Assembly: GCF_022012395.1 (NCBI RefSeq)
Contig: NZ_JAKLTQ010000027.1
Span: 1-59,059, forward strand
DNA length: 59,059 nucleotides
Reading direction: 5' to 3'
Source of the DNA: Arthrobacter hankyongi
GTDB lineage: Bacteria > Actinomycetota > Actinomycetes > Actinomycetales > Micrococcaceae
Shown: positions 17,851 through 27,365 of the stretch, one piece after another
Layout: the number at the start of each line of letters is the position of its first letter
Numbering within the stretch: position 1 is the first letter of the stretch
The notes under the pieces: model-generated
What the model was told of the DNA's origin: nothing
Seen by the model: the letters and a program-made list of their open reading frames with translations, nothing else
Database searches by the model: none
Translations under genes and position numbers: made by a program

Positions 17851-18045
17851 GGGATCCTTCCCCATTTTTGTTGTGGCAGGGTCCCCTCCGGCGCGGACGG
17901 TGCCGCTGACCCGAGGTGGTCCGCCGTGCATGGGACAGCCCCGCACTCCGTGCAGCAAGTACAGTGCAGGAGGTTTTGGGGCTCTTACGCCCTAAGTTTA
18001 GCCGAAACGGGCCCGGCGCCGCTGGCCGCCGGCGGCACCGGGCGG

Positions 18046-18051
18046 TAGCCT
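18046..18051 (+). promoter_or_regulatory. -10 box for leaderless DUF72 gene
   Basis: TAGCCT is followed by 7 nt and the GTG start at 18059, placing the predicted transcription start on the start codon itself. Confidence 0.5.
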
Positions 18052-18058
18052 GCCGGGT

Positions 18059-18961
18059 GTGGCCGCAGGAAACGCAGCGGGAAACACCGCAGGGTCAGGC
18101 ACCGTGTTGGTCGGCATTTCCGGCTGGCGCTATCCGGAGTGGCGCCGCGTCTTCTACCCCGCCGGGCTGCCGCAGCGGCTGGAGCTGGAGTACGCCGCCG
18201 GGCAGGTCGCCTCGCTGGAGATCAACAGCTCCTTCTACGGCCTGCAGCGCCCGTCCAGCTACCTGAAGTGGCACGACACCGTGCCGGAGGACTTTGTCTT
18301 CGCGGTCAAGGGCAGCCGGCTGATCACCCACGTGGACGAACTGCACCAGGTCCGCGTCCCGCTGGCCAACTTCTTCGCCTCCGGCGTGCTGGCGCTTGGC
18401 ACCAAGCTCGGGCCGGTGCTCTGGCAGCTTCCGCCGCGGCTGCGCTACCACGCCGCGGTGCTGGAGGAGTTCCTGGCGCTGCTGCCGCAAAGCACCGCCG
18501 CGGCGGCCGGGCTGGCCGCCGCGCACGCGGACCTGCCGGCGGATCGGACCTGGCCGGCGGACGGCGGCGGTGCCGGGGTGGATCGGCCGCTGCGCCACGC
18601 GCTGGAGGTGCGGCACCGCAGCTTCGCCACCGAGGAGTGCTACCGGCTGATGCGCCGCTACAACACCGCCCTGGTGGTGGCGGACACGGCGGGCAAGTGG
18701 CCGCTGCTGCACGAGGTGACCGCGGATTTCCTCTACCTGCGGCTGCACGGCAGCACCGAACTCTACGTCAGCGGCTACAGCGGTGCCGAACTGGACGCCT
18801 GGGCGGCCAGGATCCGCGGCTGGCTTTCCGGGTCCGGCTGTCCGGACGGGGCCGGACGCGACGTGTACGTGTATTTCGACAACACCGCTGCCGCGCACGC
18901 GCCCTTCGATGCGCAGGCCCTGGCCGGCCGGCTCAGGGGGCCTTCTCCGCATAGCGCTTGA
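18059..18961 (+). CDS. DUF72 domain protein (YecE-like)
   Basis: A 300-residue TIM-barrel protein of the DUF72/YecE family. VGISGWRYPEWRRVFYP, LEINSSFYGLQRPSSYLKWHDTVPEDFVFAVKG and the C-terminal DVYVYFDNTAAAHAPFDA are family hallmarks. Function is unknown; some members sit with DNA repair genes. The GTG start is chosen from the leaderless -10 spacing. Its 3' end overlaps the convergent SRPBCC gene by 29 nt. Confidence 0.85.
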   Translation: MAAGNAAGNTAGSGTVLVGISGWRYPEWRRVFYPAGLPQRLELEYAAGQVASLEINSSFYGLQRPSSYLKWHDTVPEDFVFAVKGSRLITHVDELHQVRVPLANFFASGVLALGTKLGPVLWQLPPRLRYHAAVLEEFLALLPQSTAAAAGLAAAHADLPADRTWPADGGGAGVDRPLRHALEVRHRSFATEECYRLMRRYNTALVVADTAGKWPLLHEVTADFLYLRLHGSTELYVSGYSGAELDAWAARIRGWLSGSGCPDGAGRDVYVYFDNTAAAHAPFDAQALAGRLRGPSPHSA

Positions 18962-19361
18962 AGTTCTCCAGCTGCCCGGCTTCCGCCGCCGCCAGCTCCT
19001 GCCCGATCTGTCCGGCCATCCCGGCCAGCTCCTCGCTGACCGCGACGTCGACGGTCAGCGTCAGGCGGGTGTCCCCGGCGTCGTCGGCCAGTTCATAGCG
19101 GTAGTCCGCATGCACGTCCCCCTGGCCCGAGCTGATGGTGATGCTGCGGCCCGGATCGACGGCGGAGACCGTGGCCGTGCGGTCATGGCCCTGGGCATGG
19201 AAATCCAGCGCGAGTCCGGGTTCCAGCGGGCCTTCGGCGTGCATCTCGCTCACTCCGGGCATCCACTCAGGCGCGGCGGTCCAGTCCGTCAGCAGCGCCC
19301 AGACCCGCGACGGCGGCAGGTACACCAGCTCGGTGGTGGTGAAGGCCGTGATGGTTGACAT
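18933..19361 (-). CDS. SRPBCC-family (polyketide cyclase-like) protein
   Basis: A 142-residue START/SRPBCC helix-grip protein: ELVYLPPSRVWALLTDWTAAPEWMPGVSE opens the fold and the long C-terminal helix MAGQIGQELAAAEAGQLENFKRYAE closes it. Members bind lipophilic ligands in a central cavity; the ligand is not inferable. The ATG has GGAGGAA 6 nt upstream. The 3' end runs 29 nt into the convergent DUF72 gene. Confidence 0.75.
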   Translation of the reverse strand: MSTITAFTTTELVYLPPSRVWALLTDWTAAPEWMPGVSEMHAEGPLEPGLALDFHAQGHDRTATVSAVDPGRSITISSGQGDVHADYRYELADDAGDTRLTLTVDVAVSEELAGMAGQIGQELAAAEAGQLENFKRYAEKAP

Positions 19362-19449
19362 GGCTGATTCCTCCCGGTCCGCGGCTTCTTGCAGGCTACG
19401 CCTGAGCCGCTGGAGCCGCCAGAGGACGGTCCACCTCGGCCCGGACCCG

Positions 19450-20073
19450 TCAGCCCAGGCTGCCGCCGGAGGCGTGCAGGTAGCAGGTGCCGCACAGCGA
19501 CTCATAGCCGACGTCCTGGCCGTCGATGGCGACCTGCTCACCGTCGAACACGATCTGCCCGCCGATCCGGCGGGTGTTGAACACCGCCTTGCGGCCGCAG
19601 CGGCAGATGGTCTTGAGCTCCTCGAGGGTGTGGGCGATCTCCAGCAGGCGCCGGGCGCCCGGGAAGGCCTCGGTGCGGAAGTCCGTGCGGATGCCGTAGG
19701 CCAGCACCGGCACGTTGTCCAGCACGGCGATCCGGAACAGGTCATCCACCTGCCCGGGTTCCAGGAATTGGGCCTCGTCCACGAGCAGGCAGGCCACCGG
19801 CTGGACCTCGACATGCTCGAGCAGCGCCTCCGGGTCTTCGCCCGCGGCGACCTTGCCGAAATGGTCCCGCGCCGATTCGCCCGGACGGATCAGGAAGTCC
19901 GCCTCCCGGGTCACGCCCAGCCGGGAGACGATCGCGCTGTCCCCCTTGGTATCCAGCACGGGTTTGGCCAGCAGCACCCGTTGTCCGCGTTCTTCATAAT
20001 TAAAGGCCACCTGCAGCAGCCCCGTAGACTTACCCGAGTTCATCGCCCCATAGCGGAAATACAGCTTGGCCAA
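19450..20073 (-). CDS. tdk: Thymidine kinase (type II)
   Basis: Salvage enzyme phosphorylating thymidine to dTMP in the cytosol. The P-loop GAMNSGKST is at residues 9-17, the DEAQFL motif (catalytic Glu) near 98-103, and the zinc-site cysteines in ICRCGRK and LCGTCYLH. Length of 207 aa is normal. The TTG start at 20073 is chosen because it gives the conserved LYFRYGAMNSGKS start and has AAAGGA 5-6 nt upstream. Confidence 0.95.
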   Translation of the reverse strand: MAKLYFRYGAMNSGKSTGLLQVAFNYEERGQRVLLAKPVLDTKGDSAIVSRLGVTREADFLIRPGESARDHFGKVAAGEDPEALLEHVEVQPVACLLVDEAQFLEPGQVDDLFRIAVLDNVPVLAYGIRTDFRTEAFPGARRLLEIAHTLEELKTICRCGRKAVFNTRRIGGQIVFDGEQVAIDGQDVGYESLCGTCYLHASGGSLG

Positions 20074-20223
20074 TCCAGTCCTTTCGCGCGGTCCCAGCAG
20101 ACGATTCTACTGACCGGGCCCGGGGGGCGTTCGAGCCTGCAAGGGCACAACAAATCCAAAAGATGTAGTTGAGGTGGCCGCCACAGCGCCGACGGCGTGC
20201 GGGGCCACTCTGAAAGGATTCCA

Positions 20224-21018
20224 ATGCGCGCCTTTGCGCTGGCCGCTGCAGCGGCCCTGCTGCTCTCCGGCCTCTTTTCCGGAGTTGCGGCACCCGCCGC
20301 GGTGGCCGCCGCCACCGGCACCATCGTGGCCAAATACCAAACCAATGCCGCCACCAGCCTGTACTCCTCCGCGGCCGGGACCACGAAGCTCGCCACCGTG
20401 CCGGCGGATTACACGGTCGGCACCCGCACCGGCCGGACGAGCCCGGACGACCGGCGCGTCCAGGTCGACTATGGCTCGCGAACCGGCTGGGTCCTGCTCT
20501 CGAAGGTCAGCAAGGTCAAGCTGTCCACCCCGGTGGGCAAGCTGTCCTGGGCCCAGTCCGCCGCCAAGAACATTGCCAAGTGGTGCAGCGGAGTGCCGAT
20601 CTCCACCAACACCAGCAATGTGAACCAGGCGAGCTTCTCCACCGTCACATCGGGATCCACCGTGAAGGCCAAGCTGCAGATCCAGCTGTCCACGGTGACC
20701 GGCTGGGGAGACAAGCTGCATCCGAACCATCAGCTGGCGGTGGCCATCCAGTACCACGAATGCGGCCACATCCTGCAGTACCGCGCCTACGACTACAATG
20801 CGGCGGCCCTTCGGACGGCCATGAACCGGGTCTACGGCAAGGCCAACGGCACCGAACACATGGCGGACTGCATCTCCGATGTGATGGGCGCCCAGCGCAA
20901 GGGGACGTTCAGCACGTCCGGGAACACCACGAAGTCCTACGTCGCCGGCTACGGCGGCACCTGCACCGCAAAGCACTACGCCGCGGCCAAGCGGATCATC
21001 GCCGGCTCGAAGGCCTGA
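20224..21018 (+). CDS. Secreted SH3-like protein with HECGH zincin motif
   Basis: A 264-residue exported protein. Residues 1-30 are a Sec signal (LAAAAALLLSGLFSGVAAPAAVAAA). Residues of about 35-100 resemble a bacterial SH3 fold (VAKYQTNAATSLYSSAAGTTKL ... VDYGSRTGWVLLSKV). The C-terminal half holds HECGH (residues 178-182) and, 28 residues on, EHMADCISD (from 211), a pattern like the HExxH...E.xAD site of neutral zinc metallopeptidases (YpfJ type). Four cysteines in the mature protein could make disulfides. Substrate and true peptidase activity are untested inference. The ATG at 20224 has GAAAGGA upstream. Confidence 0.7.
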   Translation: MRAFALAAAAALLLSGLFSGVAAPAAVAAATGTIVAKYQTNAATSLYSSAAGTTKLATVPADYTVGTRTGRTSPDDRRVQVDYGSRTGWVLLSKVSKVKLSTPVGKLSWAQSAAKNIAKWCSGVPISTNTSNVNQASFSTVTSGSTVKAKLQIQLSTVTGWGDKLHPNHQLAVAIQYHECGHILQYRAYDYNAAALRTAMNRVYGKANGTEHMADCISDVMGAQRKGTFSTSGNTTKSYVAGYGGTCTAKHYAAAKRIIAGSKA

Positions 21019-21028
21019 CCGGCGCCGC

Positions 21029-21459
21029 TTAGACGGTTCCGGCAGCCGCCTCGATGGCTGCCCGGGCGTCCGGATCCGAGTCGTTGAGGAACTTGCCGAT
21101 CCGCTCGACTTCCTCGGTCTCACCGATCGCGGCGGCCGCCCGGCCGAGCGCGTAGAGCGCCCGCAGGAAGCCGCGGTTCGGCGCATGTTCCCACGGGATC
21201 GGGCCCGCCCCGCGCCAGCCGGAGCGGCGCAGGGCGTCCAGCCCGCGGTGGTAGCCGACCCGGGCAAAGGCGTAGGACTCGATGGTCCGCCCTTCGTCGT
21301 GGGCCTCGTCCGCCAGCAGCGCCCAGATCAAAGAGGACGTGGGGAACCGGGCGGCCAGGTCCAGCGGCTCGTCGCCGGCGTCCAGGCGCGCCAGCACCTC
21401 GGTCTCCTCCGGCAGGTAGGTCGGCTCGGGGCCGAGCAGGTTCCGTCCCAGGTCCGCCA

Positions 21460-21460
<1 letters not shown>
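21029..21460 (-). CDS. DUF3151 protein
   Basis: A 143-residue actinobacterial protein of unknown function, recognisable from LLGPEPTYLP, SSLIWALLADEAHDEGRTIESYAFARVGYHRGLDALR and the WEHAPNRGFLRALYALGRAA segment with helical-repeat character. The ATG overlaps the fba stop by 1 nt (TGATG), so the two are co-translated, a conserved neighbourhood in this order as I recall it. Confidence 0.8.
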
Positions 21461-22479
<1,019 letters not shown>

Positions 22480-22625
22480 GGTTTCTCCTCGATCGCCAGG
22501 TGAATACAGGAGGGCGTGACCTCTGTTACCCATCCTAGCCAGAGCGGCCCGGCGCAGGGCCAACAGGTAGTTGTATGAAGCGCCGGCAGCCGCGCGGCGC
22601 CGGCAGGCACCGCACTACCGCGGAG

Positions 22626-24272
22626 TCAGAAGGGCGCAGGCCCCTCCCGGTCAGGATCCGCCCCGGGCGGGCCGCCGGACTCCTGCGTCCCGCAGCGTTC
22701 CGGGCGGGGCTCCAGCAGGGGTTGCATGAGTGGATCCAGCAGGGCGGGGAACCGGGCCGGCGGGGTCGCGGCCAAGGGTTCGGGATGGTCCGTGTAGGTG
22801 CGCCCGGCGGGCGAGGTCCAGCAGACCGTGCCTGCCTCCGGCTGCCGGGCGGTCCACAGCCCGGCCGTCTTCAAGGCGTGGTGCCGCGGGCACAGATAGG
22901 CCAGGTTGTCCGCATCCGTGCGGCCTCCCCGGGACCAGGCCAGCGTGTGGTCCAGGTCGCAGGAGCGCACGGAGCGGCGGCAGCCGGGGAATCTGCAGGT
23001 CCGGTCCCGGCCGCGCAGGAACCGGCGCTGCGCCTTGGTCGGCCGGTACTGCCGGCGGTCCATGGCCAGCACGGCCCCGCTGACCGGGTCCGTCAGCAGC
23101 CGGGTGAACGAGGGTGCGTCGCCGGCCAGCCGGCGGGCCACTTCGGCCGGGAGCGGACCGTAGCCTTCCAGCTCCGCCGGCGTATCATCCGCCCCCAGCA
23201 GGGTCAGGGCCGGGACCGTGATCATCACCTGCGCGGTGATGCCGGAGTCCGACCCGCCCGCAGGGCCGGCAGCGCAGGGAGCGGAGAGCAGCAGGTCCGC
23301 GGCCACATCGACCTGCAGCTGCGTCAGTGTCCGGGATTCGCCCGGTCCCTGCAGTGCCACGGCCGTGCCCTGGATCCGGTTGAAGGCTGCGACCGCTTTT
23401 TCGGCCGTTGTGTACAGCCCGAGCCAGGCCATCCCGTCTTCGAGCGGCCGCAGCTCCACGCAGCGGTCCGCTTCGGCCTTGGTACGGCGAGCCGCGATGG
23501 TCTCCGGGTGCAGCTGTTCACGGAGCTTCCGCGCCCGGCAGATCAGCGCAGGACGTGTCATCGTGTGGGCGTCCGTCAGCAGTTCGGCTTCGAACGCCGG
23601 ACGGGCGGATGCCGGCAGGAAGCGGGATTCGGCCAGAATCACCTGCGCCTGGGCACCGGTCAACTGTCCGCCGGCCAGGGCCCGAAGGGTGGGGGTGAGT
23701 TCCGATGTCAGCCGGCGGGCATCCTCCAGCAGCGTGGACGCCTGGCCGCCCGGAATCCGCAGCAGGCGCGCCGCCTCCTCGGCGACCGACGCCGAGGCAA
23801 GCCGTTCGGTCCGGGCCCCGGCCGCCAGCGTGCAGTCCTCCGGCTCCCCGGCGCACGGCTGCTCCTGCTCGGCCGCCGCCTGCATCCGCCCCAGCAGCCG
23901 CGCCTCCCAGGCATCCAGGAAGGAGCGCGACCGCCGCACCATCACCAGGGCGTCCGCGGCCTCTTCGTACACCAGGCCGGCCGGTTCCAGTCCGGCAAGC
24001 AGGGCCAGCAGTTGCTGCGGAGCGGCATTCAGCGGCGCGCGGGCCGGTGCACGGTCAACGGGGATCCGGAACGGGTCCGGGTCCTCGTCATCGTCGCCGT
24101 CCACCCAGTCCTCGTCCGGGTCCGGGAGCATGGGCACGATATTGACCCAAACCCCTGCGGACGAGGGCCGGTCCGGGCCGGGGTCCGGCGGCAGGCCGCC
24201 GTCAGGCAGCCCCGGATCCTCGAGCGGGTCCTCCCACTCGTCCGGATCGGGCTCCCAGACTTCTGCTGCCAT
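22626..24272 (-). CDS. DUF222/HNH endonuclease-domain protein
   Basis: A 548-residue protein with an acidic Pro/Asp-rich N-terminus (about residues 1-75), a helical DUF222-like middle (AAEEAARLLRIPGGQASTLLEDARRLT..., LTGAQAQVILAESRFL) and a C-terminal HNH nuclease fold: CRFPGCRRSVRSCDLDHTLAWSRGGRTDADNLAYLCPRHHALK. This family is highly expanded in Actinobacteria, often as REP13E12-like elements, and its function is poorly known. The ATG is preceded by a -10 box at leaderless spacing that lies in a palindrome. No IS ends were seen around it. Confidence 0.85.
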   Translation of the reverse strand: MAAEVWEPDPDEWEDPLEDPGLPDGGLPPDPGPDRPSSAGVWVNIVPMLPDPDEDWVDGDDDEDPDPFRIPVDRAPARAPLNAAPQQLLALLAGLEPAGLVYEEAADALVMVRRSRSFLDAWEARLLGRMQAAAEQEQPCAGEPEDCTLAAGARTERLASASVAEEAARLLRIPGGQASTLLEDARRLTSELTPTLRALAGGQLTGAQAQVILAESRFLPASARPAFEAELLTDAHTMTRPALICRARKLREQLHPETIAARRTKAEADRCVELRPLEDGMAWLGLYTTAEKAVAAFNRIQGTAVALQGPGESRTLTQLQVDVAADLLLSAPCAAGPAGGSDSGITAQVMITVPALTLLGADDTPAELEGYGPLPAEVARRLAGDAPSFTRLLTDPVSGAVLAMDRRQYRPTKAQRRFLRGRDRTCRFPGCRRSVRSCDLDHTLAWSRGGRTDADNLAYLCPRHHALKTAGLWTARQPEAGTVCWTSPAGRTYTDHPEPLAATPPARFPALLDPLMQPLLEPRPERCGTQESGGPPGADPDREGPAPF

Positions 24273-24278
24273 GGAAGA

Positions 24279-24291
24279 ATCCTATTAGGAT
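24279..24291 (-). promoter_or_regulatory. -10 box within a 13-nt palindrome upstream of the HNH gene
   Basis: The palindrome ATCCTATTAGGAT contains, on the minus strand, TAGGAT (24279-24284), 6 nt before the ATG at 24272. A leaderless start is predicted and the palindrome could be an operator. The region 24292-24374 is AT-rich for this window and has no gene. Confidence 0.45.
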
Positions 24292-24374
24292 ACTTGTTCG
24301 AGTAGAAGTGAATCGAGATGGTTATATTAGGTTAAATTTACGAAGCAGCCGGGGGCCGGCGCTGCCGCCTGCCT

Positions 24375-24626
24375 TCACCGCGGTCGCAGAACCGTGAGGG
24401 CCAGCCGCGGGCACAGCGCCACGGCATCGGCCACGTCCCGCTCCGAGGCTCGGCCGAACGGGATCCGGGACTTTTCTGCCAACTCCGGGTCCGCGGCCAG
24501 CGGGTAGCCCCAGTCGTCGCGGATGAGCAGGGACGGCAGTAGTTCGGTACAGATTCCGCGCCCATCGCATCTGGTCCAGTTAATGTGCAGGTGGCCGGCA
24601 GGTTCCGGACCGGTTGCGGCGCTCAC
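24375..24626 (-). CDS. Small ferredoxin
   Basis: An 83-residue single-cluster ferredoxin. INWTRCDGRGICTELLPSLL supplies two cysteines spaced CxxxxxC, and VALCPRLALTV supplies the CP cysteine, a pattern of the 3Fe-4S/4Fe-4S type found in actinobacterial electron donors. The GTG start overlaps the NuoF-like stop by 4 nt. It is the last gene of a tightly overlapping redox operon and would pass electrons between a cytosolic donor and the NuoF-like protein or the membrane reductase. Confidence 0.8.
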   Translation of the reverse strand: MSAATGPEPAGHLHINWTRCDGRGICTELLPSLLIRDDWGYPLAADPELAEKSRIPFGRASERDVADAVALCPRLALTVLRPR

Positions 24627-25873
24627 GACAGCAACTCCTTCCGGTTGCAGTATCCGGCCAGGTGCCGGTCGACGTCGTCGGCAAACACTGCCAGCGCGCT
24701 GGCAGTCAGCTGCACCGTTCCGTCCGGATGGTGGCAGGAACCGCGGCCGGCCACCATCGACTGAAGCCGACGCAGCTCCGGCAGCAAAGCCGGATCGGCA
24801 CCTCCGTAGGCCAGCCGGTCCAGGGTCGCCGACAACGCCGGCAGCCCGAACCTGCACGGTCCGCACTTCCCGGCGGACTGAGTGGCCAGATAAGCCGCGA
24901 TCCTTGCGGTCTCGGCCAACCCACAGCGGTGCGATCCCAAGGCGAAGACGACGCCGGCGCCGGGCCTGACGATTTCCTGCGCCGGTCCCGCGGCGGAGAG
25001 CAGCAGGTTCCCGGGATCCACCCAGCGTCCATGGAAACCGCCGACCAGTACGCCCGACAACGCGGACGGATCGGCACCGGCGGCGCGCAGGACGTCCACC
25101 AGCGGGGTCTCTCCGGCGACTTCCAGCACCTGTTCGGCGGGAACGTCACCGGAGACCGAGACCAGCCTGGTACCCGGGTCCCGCTCGGTGCCGGCGCTGC
25201 GGAACCAGTCGGGGCCGAAACGGGCAATCAGTCCCAGATGGGCCAAGGTTTCGACATTCTGCACCAGGGTGGGCCTGCCCTTGAACCCGTGCTCGGTGAG
25301 CCGGCCAATCCTGTCCACTGGCGTGGCCGAACCGCTTTCGATTGCATTGACCACCGCACTGGCTTCCCCGGAGATGAACGTATCAGGGGCCTCCACCAGC
25401 CGGATCCTTCCAGCCTCGGGCCGTTCCCCGATTGCCTGGCGTACCGGCGGCAGGTTCGACGCCGCGGTGTACAGGTAGACCCGGGAGGCCGCCAGCGCGT
25501 CCGCGGCGGCCAGCAGGCCGTCCAGGACCAGGTGCGGCGCATGGTGCAGCAGCGTCCTGTCCTTGAAGCTGAGCGGCTCGCCCTCCGCCCCGTTGGCGAT
25601 CACCACGGGACCGCCACCGAACCGGCCGCGGGCGGCAGCCGTGGCGGCCGCTTTCCGCCATGCGGCAAAACCTGCCCCGCCACGTCCGGTCAGGCCCGAG
25701 GCCTCCAGCAGTTCCAGCAATCCGGCGGTGGCATATCCGGTGCCGGCCGGCCCGTAGGTCAGCAGGTGGCTCCGGTAGTTGGCATAGGCGCCGGCTGCGA
25801 AGAGGCGGTTGTTGCCTTCGGGTGCTGCTGCGTTGGTGCCCCGGAAGGCTGCCGAAGCTGGTGAGATCGTCAC
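24623..25873 (-). CDS. NuoF-like NADH dehydrogenase subunit
   Basis: A 416-residue relative of the complex I 51-kDa subunit (NuoF), which binds NADH and FMN. Nucleotide-binding marks are SGLTGRGGAGFAAWRK and VIANGAEGEPLSFKDRTLLHHAPH; an SLBB-like part follows and the iron-sulfur region is SAGKCGPCRFGLPAL with SCHHPDG. Compared with the complex I motif SCGKCxPC the first cysteine is Ala here, leaving three candidate ligands. The GTG start at 25873 is preceded by AGAGGAGG and overlaps the upstream stop (GTGA). The likely job is oxidising NAD(P)H and feeding the ferredoxin and ferric-reductase-like membrane protein; direction and partners are inference. Confidence 0.8.
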   Translation of the reverse strand: MTISPASAAFRGTNAAAPEGNNRLFAAGAYANYRSHLLTYGPAGTGYATAGLLELLEASGLTGRGGAGFAAWRKAAATAAARGRFGGGPVVIANGAEGEPLSFKDRTLLHHAPHLVLDGLLAAADALAASRVYLYTAASNLPPVRQAIGERPEAGRIRLVEAPDTFISGEASAVVNAIESGSATPVDRIGRLTEHGFKGRPTLVQNVETLAHLGLIARFGPDWFRSAGTERDPGTRLVSVSGDVPAEQVLEVAGETPLVDVLRAAGADPSALSGVLVGGFHGRWVDPGNLLLSAAGPAQEIVRPGAGVVFALGSHRCGLAETARIAAYLATQSAGKCGPCRFGLPALSATLDRLAYGGADPALLPELRRLQSMVAGRGSCHHPDGTVQLTASALAVFADDVDRHLAGYCNRKELLS

Positions 25874-26427
25874 GACGCCTCCTCTTGGCGCAGCCGCGCC
25901 GATTCCAAGAACCTCGGGGACAACCGCCAGAGGCCCGCCCCACCCACTGCTGCCGCGGCGGCAAGGGCAAGCAGCAGGAACCACTTGCTGGTGCCATCGG
26001 TGCCGTTGCCCACAGCGTGCAGCAGCGCCACCGGCCACAGCACGTAGGTGAGCCAGTGCACGGCGCGGAAGATGCCCGGGCCCAGCCGGCGGCGCAGCAG
26101 ACTGGTGGCCACCACCGCGGCGGCCAGGTCCAGGGCCACCGTTCCCAGCCCCTGCCAGAACGGTTTGACGGCGCCCAGGAACGGCACCACCACATCGACC
26201 AGGCGCAGCTGCGCATAGGGATCCAGCATCAGCGTGCCCACATGGAGTCCCAGGAAGATGAGTGCGAACAGGGCGACGTTCCGGTGGACCAGGGTCACGG
26301 CGAAGCGCGGCAGGACCAGCAGCGGCCGACCGGAGCGCACGAGGATCCCCAAAACCACCGACAGCGTGAACAGGGCCAGCGAGACGGCGCCGCTGGCGCG
26401 GCCAAACGCCCAGAGCGCCTCATCCAT
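25870..26427 (-). CDS. Ferric-reductase-like transmembrane protein
   Basis: A 185-residue heme-binding membrane protein of the ferric reductase-like/YedZ group. About five to six hydrophobic helices are seen. Candidate heme histidines are in TLVHRNVALFALIFLGLHVGTL and FRAVHWLTYVLWPVALLHAVGNG, paired across two helices. It should carry electrons across the membrane. The ATG overlaps the apbE end by 8 nt (ATGGATGA) and its stop overlaps the next GTG. There is no cytosolic flavin/NAD domain, which the NuoF-like and ferredoxin genes may supply instead. Confidence 0.8.
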   Translation of the reverse strand: MDEALWAFGRASGAVSLALFTLSVVLGILVRSGRPLLVLPRFAVTLVHRNVALFALIFLGLHVGTLMLDPYAQLRLVDVVVPFLGAVKPFWQGLGTVALDLAAAVVATSLLRRRLGPGIFRAVHWLTYVLWPVALLHAVGNGTDGTSKWFLLLALAAAAAVGGAGLWRLSPRFLESARLRQEEAS

Positions 26428-27364
26428 GTGCGCTCTCCCCGGCAGGCTGATAGGCCGGCTGCGGCCAGCCGCCGGTGACCACCACGTTCCCGTTCCGGTC
26501 CACCAGCCGTGCCGCCAGTTTCCGGGACTCGAGCCAGCCGACGGCGGCATAACCGCGGACGATGGCCGCGGTGCTGAACGCGTTGGCCCGCAGGCAGGAC
26601 CGGGAAGCAACGGTGGCGCTGCGCCAGACGGCTTCGGCAGGCTGCCCGAAACGCGGGTCCAGGATGTGGTGCATCTCCCGGCCCGCATACTGCCAGCGCC
26701 GCTTCCGGGTACTCGAGGTCGCCATGGCGCAGCCCGGGGCCAGGGATACCTGCTGGGCAGGATCGGCACCGGTGTCCTGCACCAGCACCTGCCAGCCGCC
26801 GTCGGGGCACGGCCCTGCACTGGCCAGGTCGCCGCCCAGGGAAACCAGCACACCGCAGTCCAGCGCCTCGAAGACCTTGGCCGCCGCCAGGTCTGCGGCC
26901 ACAGCCTTGGCGGTGGCCCCCAGATCCAGCAGCAGATCCGCCGGGACCTGAAGCCAGGTTCCGTCCAGGCGCAGCCGCTTCCATCCGGGCAGGTGCGGTG
27001 CCGCACCGGCCGCCGCAGGTTCCGCTGGCGAACGGCGGGCAATGGGATCGATGCTGCGCAGATCCCGGTCATAGCCGAGGGCCAGCAGGTTATTGCCCAA
27101 CGTGGGGTCCACATCCCCGCCGGTCCATTTGGCCGCACGCACAGCCTGCCGGACCAGCAGGGCCAGCGTCTGGCTGACCTCGGTGCCGCGGGCCAGCGGA
27201 GCCCGCAGGCGCATCAATTCGGAGTCACTACGGAAGCGGCTGCAGGCCTCGTCGACGGACTGCAATACCTGCCGCACCAGGGCCGACGCTGCGGTGAGCG
27301 CCGCCGGCTCGGTGACGACGACGGATGCCTCAGTCCCCCAGACCTCCCACGTTTCGCAGGCCAT
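26420..27364 (-). CDS. apbE: FAD:protein FMN transferase (ApbE family)
   Basis: A 314-residue ApbE-like flavinyltransferase, which attaches FMN to a Ser/Thr of exported FMN-binding domains using FAD. Motifs are VDPTLGNNLLALGYDR, LLLDLGATAKAVAADLA, VLVSLGGDLASAGP and HHILDPRFGQPA. At the metal-binding site the usual (A)DALSTA reads ANAFSTA, so the conserved Asp appears to be Asn. No N-terminal signal is evident from ATG 27364 (MACETWEVWGTEASV), so the protein may act in the cytosol or be exported with a partner. It is within 2 nt of the upstream small exported protein gene. No FMN-binding acceptor domain is encoded in this operon. Confidence 0.8.
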   Translation of the reverse strand: MACETWEVWGTEASVVVTEPAALTAASALVRQVLQSVDEACSRFRSDSELMRLRAPLARGTEVSQTLALLVRQAVRAAKWTGGDVDPTLGNNLLALGYDRDLRSIDPIARRSPAEPAAAGAAPHLPGWKRLRLDGTWLQVPADLLLDLGATAKAVAADLAAAKVFEALDCGVLVSLGGDLASAGPCPDGGWQVLVQDTGADPAQQVSLAPGCAMATSSTRKRRWQYAGREMHHILDPRFGQPAEAVWRSATVASRSCLRANAFSTAAIVRGYAAVGWLESRKLAARLVDRNGNVVVTGGWPQPAYQPAGESAHG

Positions 27365-27365
27365 C

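Noticed and set aside
14827-18048. Open frame of about 1070 codons on the plus strand
   Set aside because: Antisense to the nitrilase, decarboxylase and purA genes, which have clear family motifs.
17851-18058. Purine riboswitch upstream of purA
   Set aside because: No purine aptamer core was seen; only a possible -10 box.
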